From Agapanthus africanus (taxonomy: Eukaryota > Streptophyta > Magnoliopsida > Asparagales > Amaryllidaceae), in assembly GCA_030015575.1 (NCBI GenBank), contig CM057338.1:310871827-310935826 (forward strand): DNA of 64,000 nucleotides. The letters run 5' to 3'. The notes beneath the pieces are model-generated. The model did not search any database. It was given only the letters and a program-made list of their open reading frames with translations, and was not told the DNA's origin. A program made the position numbers and the translations under genes. Positions 23,266 through 34,474 of this stretch are shown piece by piece; the first letter of the stretch is position 1, and every line of letters starts with the position of its first letter.

Positions 23266-24295
23266 ACAGAGCGGGGACTGGACTAGCGCGGGTGCAAAAC
23301 ATATACAACATCTATTAGTATATATATCAATATATAATAATCGCTCCAGGCGTGATAAATGCAACATCACAGAAAAGTAATAAGCATCACAGAACAATAC
23401 AGATAATCTGGGATCCCCGGGTTTCATTGAGCCGCAAGTGAAACCCGACGTTCCCCTGGTCGTGTGGATAGCCTGTGCAATGAAAACCTAGAGCCCTACG
23501 AGTGCGGCAAGTTACCCGCCAAAACCAGAAGTGAGACACCCCCTTTCAGCAAAGTGAATGGACCACCAAGCACTTCATGGAATCCGGTAACTTGAGCACC
23601 CCTCCTTGGGTCAACCTATACCCCCTACGAGTGCGGCGAATAGCCCGCCAATTCTAGAGTGAATCCCCCTCCGTCTTAACGCCATGAGATGCGAGCCCGT
23701 TGCCCTCTAGAACCCGGCTATCCGTGCACTCCACTGCAGGGTAATCCTAGTACAGAAAAGAAAATATATACAACGGGTATATCGACCTCAACCCGGTCGT
23801 GCCCTAAAAGAATAATATACAAACAGGAAGTGACGGCAGTCCGCATGTCGGACGCTCACCCCGCAATATCAAATGTACAAATAAATCCAAACTGCACTAC
23901 CATTGCACACAAGCTATCCACCACGAAAAATTTGCAACATCACAGCACAACACAGAACATCAACGTGAATGTCACGTTCGCAAATCCCGTCTAAAAGAGC
24001 TATAGCAATTAGACAAGATTTACCGCTCGAATGACATTCACGGTTACAGATAGTAACGTAATGCACTGCAAAACTTTAAGCAATGTTAGAAAATATCGAA
24101 TCCGAAATAACCCTCGAATAGCCCAAATAAACTGATAAAACTTTATCCAAACTGGGCTAATTTAAACAACACCACAGGATCAACTTCCCAGAGACCGGAG
24201 CACACCCAAAATACCAACACAAAAGGCCAATACTGGGCTGGCGACGCCGGATCTGAGGCTATGGGGATTGGCCAAAAACCGATGGCTTGGGTCCG

Positions 24296-26502
24296 TGTAA
24301 CGTTTTAAAAATAAATAAATAAATAATTAAATAAATAAAAATCCTTTAGGCGAATTTTTTGATTTTCGGTAAAATAAATCATATTTTTCGTAAAACTTAA
24401 CCATAATTATTTTTCATCATAAATTTATAAAGACCTATTTTAATTATGTAATTACTAGTAAATGGTGTTTATTTAGTGACTTATAAAATTTTAGTTTAAT
24501 TAAATATTTTTCCTAAATTAATTATTTTTAATATTAACATAAGCTTTAATTATACATTAAATTAGTGTAAATTACAAATTTGAAATGGGTTAATTTTATA
24601 AAATGAGCCATGGCATATGAGAATCAAGTGTGTAATATGCATAATCATTTCTCAAATTTTTCCATGGTTCTAGACTTTTCTAGGAAAAGATTTAAATTAG
24701 AAAAGTTTATATAATTAAGGTTTTAAGTGAAAAGATGACATTTATTTGTGATGTTTCTAGATAAATCCACACACTCCTCTCTCTTTTTCCTCTCTCCTAT
24801 GCTAGTGGCCGGCCTCCTCACCCCCATGGCAGCCCCCCATTTTCCAATCTCATTTTCCCTTCAAAAATCATCTAAAATTCAACAAAATTCTAAAAATAAA
24901 CCTCAAAATCAATATTCAATCTCTACCATTTTCCTTTGACCTATTTAGCATGGATTTTGGAGTTGGAAACCATTATTTTGGAAGCATAATTTCATGTTTG
25001 GATCTCATGTTTTGGAGGTATAATTTTTATTCTTATGATTAATTGTTGTTAAATGCTTTTATATAGCATATTTAGATTTTCTTAATTAATTCTATTTGCA
25101 AGTTTAAAATTAAAGATAGGGTTTCTAAAATCAAGTTAGGGTTTTTATTAATTAAGTGGGGTTATAATAAGTAGTTTAACATTTTTAGAAATGGAAAATC
25201 TAGTATGGTTGATGTATTGTAAATTGTTCTTTCAAAATTGTTTAAATTAAACAATTTTGCAAACTAGATTTTTATAAATTATATATATTAATGTGATAAA
25301 ATTCTAATTAAGGTTTTTATCATTAGAATGTGGTGTTAATGAGAAGATTAACATGTTATTTGAGTGTGAAACATAATCTAGTTACAATTTGCTAGCTTTC
25401 ACTTTCAAATTTTCACAAAATTGCTATTTTTATTAAACTAGGTTTTTTAAATTCATTTAAAATGTAGGATTAAAAATCTAGTTAGGGTTTTAGCACATCC
25501 TTAAGGTTTCGTGGAGTGGTTTAACACTTTAAAATATTCAAAATCAATTTTAGTACTGGAATTGTGAATTTTGGCTTAAAAAATGTTAAATTTGGCTAAA
25601 ATTGCAAACTAGAAATTTCAATTTAAGACAAAATAGTGTGATAAAAATATAGTAATGGTTTTTATAATCTAGTTATGTTATTTAATGAATATTATGACCA
25701 TTAGTTTCATTTAAACATCAAGTTTTGAAGTAAAACAGTAAATTGACATTTTCAAGATTTTGCGAAATAGGACGATTTGATCGATTTTAAGGTTTCGATG
25801 ATTTAAACAATGTATTATATTATAAATAATGAGTTTTGGAACTACGAGTTGTTTGTTGGTGTTTTATCTCGATCAATTGGCGTTTGTACGCCGATATCGA
25901 GTGATATTTGGTTCTTTACATGAGCAGGTCATAGGTTTTAACCTATGCGCGTTTCGTGCGTCTTTTTGGTTTTGTCCGTGATTCAGTTTACGATATTATA
26001 TATGTTTGCGTATAGGTACCCCTCACGTGGATTTCGGACGAGGAAGAAGAGGAGGGCGACATCGTTTTCGGCAAACAAGGACCAGGTGAGTAGATGTATA
26101 TCTACGGGGGAAGTCGGGTGGATGGCGTTTAGCACCCCCGCAAACGTAGAATAGGAATATTACTTACTGTCATTAGGAAGTCGGACGTGACCTTAGATTC
26201 TTGGCGAGTAGGACCCTATTAAAGAATTTAGGTTGGACTAGACGGATTTAGAAGGACTTTACCAGAGGATGAATGTCTTGGAGGGGATTCGTAGGTTTCA
26301 GGTAGACACACACACACGCACACACAGAAACTTGACTTGGTGTATATGTGTATGTGTATATATATAGGAATGAGTGTAGGTATTTATATATACACAACAT
26401 GTATAAGTGAGATAAGGATGTTATATGATACATGGGGATAAGACAATATAACTGGGCTTGATGCCGTGATCTCTTGGCTATACAGTTGTGTTATGATGTT
26501 AG
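24296..26502 (-). repeat. G, left part
   Basis: AT-rich non-coding sequence with an (aaat)n run near 24310-24345, CA/TG-rich runs near 26308-26370, and two small hairpins (25868-25901 and 25930-25947). It ends with the TSD copy gttag (26498-26502) of element F. Confidence 0.7.
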
Positions 26503-28646
26503 TGTTAGTGTATATGCCCTAGAGGCCATTACTGTATCATACTAGTATGTATATTACTTAATGGAAGCTTGGGATATTCACCTTGTATTGACAATCTTGC
26601 TCAAAATAGTAGTATGCTACTTGGTTTGTTTCTGCTTCAATGTGTACATGTGTTTATTTTAGTATATCACCTATACACATTAGTGGAGTCCTTAGGATCT
26701 TTGCTTGATTACCAGCGTTGTGATTGCAGTCAGACTAGTGGGGGCTGGGTAATCTATAAGAACATCCTTATGCTGGTCCCTGGTCGCAGGACTATCGAGA
26801 CAGGGCATCGATACTCCGGAGTAAACTAGCGCATGCGCTTCTCATCCCAGTGTGGGAGACGGTCTGTCCCACAGCCGTCGGTACGTCGTACTTGAGATAG
26901 TATGCGGGTGCTCGTTGGGTTATGAGTACACTGGACAGGACTCGTCGGGAACTGACTAGTTGGTATTATGCCTATCGTCAGTTATCAGTTTCCAGGTGAC
27001 ATGAGTACAGCTTAGTCCGCTGACTTGACACTGTCACTTCGCCTCGAGTGTGTTCCCACTGTACTTTGATTACTACCCTACCACGGCTCAAAGGAGTCGT
27101 GCAAACAGGTGGTAGTTGGGTGCAGTCCCGAAGCACTTGGAGGCAGTGACGGTTAGACAGGATCCGTCTCTCCCGGTATTGGGGGTTGACATCGCGCTGT
27201 GTCTAGGAGAGCCATTACACGAGTAGTCCCTGGCCAGGGCAAACGGGATATACTGGTAGGCTTCCAGTGTTATCTCAGGGTGTTTTGGGCTTCACTCCGA
27301 CACGACTTGTACCGCTATTGGGGGACTGACGTTTACCGCCCCTAGGCCCGCCATGCGATGTATCAGACGAACAGACCGGACTGTACGGAGAATGTCACAT
27401 TCAGGCTCAGTAGGAGTTCAGATGGGTTTCGCCTCGTCAGTCTTCTTGTCGGCATCTACCTGGGGACCGTTACGCACAGCTAGTGCCGCTTGCGGTCTGT
27501 GGTTAAACCCACTGCCAGCGTAGTGTCGAGTCTTTAGAGTCCCACACAGAAAGCTATTCGCCTTCAGGCAAAAGAGTAGAGGTCGCATAGTTTTGCGACA
27601 GGTCGCATGGTTTTGCGACAGGGTTCGGTCACATCCGTGCACTTGTGCACGTACAGTGTCCGGACAGCTCACACTAGCGGGCTTTGGTTTAAGCCAGATC
27701 CTAATGTACCTTTTGGGATTGGTTTTATCCAGTATGCATTCGTGTTCCTCGGAAGCGGATACGGGTGTGTATGCACAGTTAACGGAAAGACAGAGGCAGA
27801 GGATTCTCATTAGGGTTGTTGACCGTTGACTGTTGACTATTGACTTTTTGCTCAACCCTAATGAGAATATGATATATGATTAACAATTATATTAATTAAG
27901 TATTATGGTGACATGGTTGTTGAGAGGTTGACTTTGTTGACTTGTTGACTTTGTTGACCGGTTGACTAGGCTTGACTAGTTGACCATCATAATAACAATG
28001 GCTATCATTTCATGGCAAAGACTTTTGCTTGCTTACTCTCTTGTGCAAAATGAGTGCATGAAATGATATGGCTATTGTTGATTAAACCATCACATAATAC
28101 TTGATTGCTATGATGTGTTATGATGGTTTTGGATTATGAGAGCCAAGAGAAAAAAGTCTTCATTCATTCTTTCATTCTCATTCTCTCTCTTGTTCTTGAG
28201 CTCTCATCTCCTCCTCTTGCTCTCCCTCTCTTGACTCTATGGTTCACTTGTCTCATGAGTTGAGAACCAAGAACCATAGATAAAATTCCATACAAACTCT
28301 TCTCTACTCACTCTAGTTCACAAGGTTTAGCAAACCGAGTGAACTAGTTTCTTCAAAGTTCGAAGAAGGAGCCAAAGGTTGAAGCTTTCAGGTGGATCTA
28401 TCTTCGGCGCAAGGAGACGACGGGGAGAAGCCGATTCGGATGACCATCGAAGCTTGAAGACGAAGGAGTTCGAGAAAAAGAAAGGTATAACCCCCTAACC
28501 GAGTAGTTAGCAACTCGTAGTTAGGTTGTTAGTTAGATGTTTAACAAAGATCCGGGTTTTGAGTACATGTTACCACCTCTAAGAAAATCGTTTTTCGTCA
28601 AATTCCGCATGCCCGAAAGTACCGGGAGAGGTAGCATGGACTTACA
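26503..28646 (+). repeat. Element F 5' LTR
   Basis: TGTTAGTG...CTTACA, almost identical to 34475-36640 by eye. It has two copies of a 20-bp unit ggtcgcatggttttgcgaca (27581-27620) where the 3' LTR has three. It also carries a dense group of TTGAC[CT] motifs at 27819-27985. Confidence 0.97.
27819..27985 (+). promoter_or_regulatory. Cluster of eleven W-box-like TTGAC[CT] motifs
   Basis: Eleven direct TTGACC or TTGACT motifs occur within 167 bp of the F LTR, and the same cluster lies in the other LTR (35813-35979). TTGAC[CT] is the core recognised by WRKY factors. Function here is inferred from the motif only. Confidence 0.6.
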
Positions 28647-28647
28647 G

Positions 28648-28659
28648 TGGTATCAGAGC
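28648..28659 (+). other. Element F primer binding site (initiator Met-tRNA)
   Basis: TGGTATCAGAGC starts one base after the LTR end. It is the classic site complementary to the 3' end of plant initiator Met-tRNA. Confidence 0.97.
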
Positions 28660-30708
28660 CTAGTTAAACTCTATCTAACATGTTAGCAAAGTAGCTAGAA
28701 GATCGATCAAAGAAAAAGTCCCGAAATGAACCCCGATTTCATACTTGCTGTCGATTTTTATATTCTGTAAAAATAATAAATCATGCATCAAAAATCGACT
28801 CAGGGTTTTTAGAGTGCACTGTAGAAAGACGGTCTCCTGATCTCATCATTGCGCCGCGGAAATGCGGCAATAGCTTGCTATTGCCGCGGTTCCGCGGCTG
28901 TCTTGGCTCCTCTCTGGTTGTTCTTTGCTACAGTGTGCTTATGGGGGTATTTTGGGAATTTTGGTATATGTATTTTCAGCCCAGATTTTCCAGAACGAAA
29001 ATTTTATTTTTGTGGTCCTAAAAATCCGTATTTTTGATCGAACTTCTAAAAGACTTTAGCTGACGGGTTTTTCTGTGATGTGATATTTGTATTGAACGTC
29101 TGCTAATCGCTATATGTCGATTAGTGGGGGTTATACAAATCTGTGATCTGTAATGTTATTGGAATGTGTATATGAATTCATTGGATTGTCGCGGGTGAAT
29201 AGCCGGGGGGTTGTGAGACGAGAGTTTTCTTTTCTTTCAATTCATGTAAATTTGTAAATTGATATAATAATTATTTGTATGGCCGTACAACCGGGTCGGG
29301 GTTGTAGCCGTTATTGTATAATTTCTTTTTACTATTTTTGCACCTAGGATAGACCCATGGAGGGGGTGCACAAACTACCGGGTATGCCGAAGTGCCGAGT
29401 GGCCTACTCACGGGGTTGAGGGAGGTTGCTTCGCTTCGGGTACTTGGCGGGTAGTTTGCCGCACCCGTAGGGGTCTTGGGTGGGGTATTGGCTATTCACC
29501 GCGACCGTGTAATCTGCTTTTTGTTACAGGCTCGTACGAATTGCGGATTCCTAGTATATCCAATGTGTTCATCTGTGATCTGAAATGGCTATCATTGCAG
29601 TATATCTATATATGATATTATTTAGGCGTTGCTTATGTTTTACAGCCGCGCTAGCCCAGCCCCCGCTCTGTCGTTAGTTAAGTAACCTAACGGGTAATGA
29701 CGGGGCCCCATGGCGAATGCGAATGGCATAAGCGTACGTCATATTTTGGTTGTTTTCTGCAATGATAGGATTAAATGATGGGATGCATTAAAAGAACTAA
29801 TGCAAGAATATCACGCATTAAAAGAACTAATGCAAGAAAATAAACCAAGTTAAAAATCGTTGGAACACTTTCGAAAAACCACTCGGTTCTTTTCAAAACT
29901 AACTTTTAAATGCGGAGCTTGAGCCACTCCTTCTAAAAGCTATCTCGTTCCTTCGATTAGATCAAGTTCACTACGTTCAAGGTTTCGCCAAAACCATTTG
30001 TAGCCCTCCGTCGTTTCGTATGAATATTCAATAGTATTCAAGCTATGTTTGTTGACCTTCGTCAAGGCATAGTGATTGGTAGCTATTGGGTGTTCATATG
30101 TAGCATAGATAGATGCGTTGGTTTGAGACAGTCGTATTACCTTGTTGACCTTCGTCAAGGGTATATACGGGTGGGTTCAAATTAACCTGGATAATGACGG
30201 GTAGAACTTGACATGTGGCTTATGATTTGTTGACCTTCGTCAAGGTCATAAGAGCATGGGGCAAAAATCCACATCGGGAGTTTCAAAAGAACTGAAACTT
30301 GCTAGTGTTGCATACCATTTGGAGTGTGATGATTCTGGTAGGATTCCTTCAGTTTCGTTACACGATGATATTTGGATCCCGATCCTACTGTGAGTATATG
30401 CTACTCCTCGGGAAATTTCTCACTTAACGATCAATGCTATAAACCAAGTAGGTGTCTAGAAAGGTGTTAGCGGGGCTACGCCTACAGGGAAAAGAGGTTA
30501 TTTAATTAAGGAACTTCGCGAAAGCGTTGGAAAACCTCCCTCGAAGTACCGACACCAGCCTGGCCGAACGGTTAAGCAAGAATTGTACGGTGAGATTGAT
30601 CCTGACTAATTCTTCCTTTTTGGTTTGAGGAGGGATTCGAGAGACAGTGGGAGCCATCCTGTTTAGACAAATTAAAAACCAATATAAATTTGCAAGAGCA
30701 TCATACTG
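28660..30708 (+). other. Long non-coding leader of F
   Basis: About 2 kb separate PBS and gag. It has no supported gene. It holds a GC-rich near-palindromic stretch (about 28850-28905, ccgcgg motifs), a conserved inverted repeat (29672-29692) and three gttgaccttcgtcaagg repeats (30051, 30144, 30229). The blocks are shared with the leaders of E and C, so they are probably functional RNA or regulatory elements of this copia group. Confidence 0.7.
29672..29692 (+). other. Conserved leader inverted repeat in F
   Basis: CGTTAG and CTAACG arms with complementary TTA/TAA inside form an imperfect stem of about nine pairs. It is conserved in elements E and C, inside a longer conserved block ending in atggcgaatgcg. 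Confidence 0.7.
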
Positions 30709-30709
30709 A

Positions 30710-33700
30710 GTGTTTTCTTCTCTCTCTCTTAATTGCAGCGACCAAGTGACCGCACCGAGGTTACATCTAGATAATAAAATGACTGAATCTGACTGTTGTG
30801 ACTGGCAAAGATCTGTCCAGATGTCCATTACCCATGACAAGCTGGGACACTTCTTAACTAATCAAACCCCTGCCGTCTCAGGTCCAGTTTCCCCTGTCAC
30901 GGATGTTTACATCCAAAGGACATCGGAAAAGGATTGTGCGAAAGCCAAGTGTTAGCCTTAGTTGATGGTGCAAACCAGGGGCAGCACGAGAAGATGGACA
31001 CAGTTTCTATCTTCCTCCATAACAAAGATTTATATGGAGAGCAATCTCGTATCGCAAGATATGAGACCTCGAACGAATTGCTTCAAGCGAGGTTGGCTGT
31101 CGGGTCATCTGTAAGGGACAACGTCCTTACAGAGACCAGCTATTTTAAGCTCACGGACCTGGAGACCACGTTGAAGAATGGGTCAAGTACTGACTTAATT
31201 CTACAGTCCCTGCCTTCTGCTTATACCCTGAAAGAAACCAGGGAAGAAAAAGGAAAAGCAAGGGCAAAAGTTTCAGGACTGGATATAGTAAAAGAGGGAT
31301 GTTCCTATTGTAACGGGAATGAACAATGGCAGAAAGATTGCAGGGCTTGCAAAGCCAGTAGCCAGAATTCGAAGCATGTTGTGGTTTCGGCTTCTAGTGT
31401 GTTTGTAATAGAGAACGGTTTGTCAGTTAACCCTACTTTCTGGGTATTGGATACCGGATCAGGATCTCATATCTGTAATTCGTTACAGGCTCTGAGAAAC
31501 CGTAAGGTTATCAGGAAAGATGATATGACTCTCAGGGTTGCTAACGGAATGAGCATGGATGCTGTATCCGTAGGGGAATATCACCTAGGACTGACAACTG
31601 GGCAGATATTGATTCTGCGTAACTGTTTGTATGTACCAGGTGCGACTTGTAATATCATATCTGTATCCTTACTTTCTAAGGAAGGATATGATTTTGCTTT
31701 TGTAAGCGATGTAGTAAACATCCACCTAAATCAAGTACTGATTGGGTCAGGTACATTAAATAACGGTATATACGTATTGAATCAAGCTCAGATATTCAGT
31801 GTCCAGAACACACTTAAAAGAAAGTCTCCAGAATTAAATCAGGCTTTCTTATGGTATTGTAGACTGGGTCACATTAATGAGACACGATTAACTAAGTTAC
31901 ATAAAGAAGGGTACTTGAATCCGTTCGAGTATCAGTCTTATGCCACTTGTGAATCTTGTCTCATGGGAAAGATGACAAAGACACCGTTCACTGGACGCGG
32001 AGAAAGAGCGAGCAAGCTCTTGGGACTCATACACAGTGATGTGTGTGGTCCAATTTCTACACATGCGCGAAGTGGTTATTCATACTTCATTACTTTCACA
32101 GATGATTTCTCTAGGTATGGACATGTCTTCTTAATGAAGCACAAATCCGAGGCCTTTGGGAAATTTCAAGAATACAAGAATGAAGTTGAAAAACAAACCG
32201 GCAAAAATATCAAGATTCTAAGATCGGATCGAGGTGGAGAATACTTGAGTGCCGAATTTCTGGACTACTTAAAAGAGAATGGAATTCTCTCTCAACTTAC
32301 TCCTCCATACACACCACAACACAACGGTGTATCGGAAAGGCGGAATCGGACCCTATTGGATATGGTTCGTTCCATGATGAGTAAGGCTGAGTTACCGCGA
32401 TCTTTCTGGGGTTATGCACTAGAAGCAGCTGCATATCTCTTGAACAAGGCTCCAACCAAGACTGTGCCTACCACCCCATATCAGATGTGGAGTGGGAAGA
32501 AACCCTGTCTTAAGTATCTTAAGGTATGGGGATGTCCAGCTTTTGTAAAAAAGCGGCATGCGGACAAGCTCGAGGCACGCTCAGTACTGTGTAAGTTTGT
32601 GGGATACCCAAAGAACTCCAGGGGGTATCTTTTCTATTCCGCAGAAGAACAAAAAGTTTTTGTTTCTCCACACGCCCACTTCTTGGAAACTGAATTTTTA
32701 GAAAATCAGATAAGTGGGAGCGCAATAGAACTGGAAGAAATTCCAGAACCGCAAGCTATTACTGAAAGCTTGGAAGAGCCAGTAGTTTCAGGAGAACCGG
32801 ACATTCCTGCGCCACTCCGCAAGAGTAGTAGGCAGTCTCATCCGCCCGAGAGATACTACGGTTTTCTCATAGACGGGGATAGAGAGGATTGCACCATGGA
32901 TTATGGTGAGCCTACTAGCTTCCAGCAAGCCATTCAGAGCGGTGACTCGGTAAAATGGCTGGATGCAATGCGGACCGAGATGGAGTCCATGTACACCAAC
33001 AAAGTTTGGACTTTGGACTTTGCTCCAGAAGTGGTAAAACCCGTAGGCTGCAAATGGATCTTCAGAAAGAAGATTGGTATAGATGGGCAGGTTGAAACCT
33101 ATAAAGCTAGGCTCGTTGCAAAGGGTTTTCGTCAAAGACCTGGTTTGGACTATGACGAGACCTTTTCTCCGGTAGCCATGCTTAAATCCATTCGGATCCT
33201 TCTTGCCATTGCTGCCTTCCACGATTATGAGATCTGGCAGATGGACGTAAAGACGGCTTTTCTAAATGGAAATTTGGAAGAGTGCGTCTATATGGATCAG
33301 CCAGAAGGATTCATTCAGAGTGGGAGCAGCGGCAAAGTGTGCAAGTTGCTCAAGTCCATCTATGGACTCAAGCAGGCATCGCGGAGTTAGAACATCTGCT
33401 TTGATGATACTGTCAAAGGATTCGACTTTGTCAAAAACCCAGATGAACCATGCAATTACAGTAAGATTGTAGGGAGAAATGTGGTATTCCTCGTCTTGTA
33501 CGTCGATGACATTCTCCTAATAGGAAATGATATTCCTATGCTACAGTTAGTCAAAGGATTCTTGTCGCAGAGGTTCTCCATGAAGGACCTGGGCGATGCC
33601 AACTACATTCTGGGGATCCAGATCTATCGTGATAGATCTAAGAGGATGTTGGGACTTTCACAGTCAAGGTACATCGACACCATACTGAAACGATTCAGTA

Positions 33701-34460
33701 TGGAAGATTCCAAGCGCGGTAATCTACCGTCTTGTCACGTCCCAAGACTGATTTGGAAAGGGCTCGCATGTCATCAATACCCTACGCATCTGCGGTAGGC
33801 TCTATTATGTATGCGATGTTGTGTACCAGACCAGATGTAGCATACGCATTGAGCGTTGTAAGTCGGTATCAGTCGAACCCAGGGGAGAAACACTGGATAG
33901 CAGTAAAGAACATTCTCAAGTACCTGAGAAGGACTAAGGAGATGTTCTTGGTGTATGGCGGAAAAGACCTCCAGATTGAGGCCTTTGCTGACTCCAGCTT
34001 CAAGAGTGACAAGGATGACTCCAAGTCCATATCGGGTTATGTCTTTACCCTCAATGGAGGGGCAGTTTGCTGGAAGAGTTCCAAGCAGGAAACCGTTGCT
34101 GACTCAACTATGGAAGCGGAGTACATAGCTGCTTGCGATGCCGCAAAGGAAGCTGTATGGATGAAGAAGTTCCTCACGGAACTTCAGGTGGTTCCTACCA
34201 GTGTTGATCCAATACCGCTGTATTGTGACAACAACGGCGCTATAACTTTAGCGAAGGAACCCAGGTCCCATCAGAATTCCAGGCACATTTTGAGGCGGTT
34301 CGACCTGATCAGGGAGATCATTGATCGCCGGGAGATCGAGGTAAAGAGAGTAAATTCAGAAGATAACACTGCAGATCCACTCACGAAGGCCCTTCCCCAG
34401 ACTCAGTTCGAGCGGCTAATCGAGATGATAGGTCTTCGATACGCCAGTATATGGCCTTAG
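30710..34460 (+). pseudogene. Element F gag-pol polyprotein with stop and frameshifts
   Basis: The polyprotein would supply capsid, protease, integrase and reverse transcriptase/RNase H. Gag begins near 30779 (CCDWQRSVQMSITHDKLGHF) and shifts frame near 30935-30960. The frame 30934-33390 (818 codons) then holds the rest of gag (YGEQSRIARYE, LILQSLPSAY), a knuckle CSYCNGNEQWQKDC in which the usual His is Gln (residues 123-136), protease LDTGSGSH (Asp173), an integrase zinc region with WYCRLGH where WHxRLGH is usual (first His replaced by Tyr308), and the DDE core (Asp369, Asp432, Glu468, 35 residues between the last two). Reverse transcriptase follows up to YGLKQASRS and a TAG at 33388-33390. 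The same frame continues with LYVDDILL (33499). A deletion with frameshift near 33727-33740 leads into the RNase H frame (AFADSSF, STMEAEY, CDNNGA) ending at 34460. Confidence 0.95.
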
Positions 34461-34474
34461 TGCAAGTGGGAGAT
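34461..34474 (+). other. Element F polypurine tract
   Basis: tgcaagtgggagat lies directly before the 3' LTR. The tract is the same as in elements E and C. Confidence 0.95.

Noticed and set aside
27418-27855. 145-codon minus-strand frame
   Set aside because: It lies inside F's 5' LTR; the 3' LTR copy is broken. No recognisable domain.
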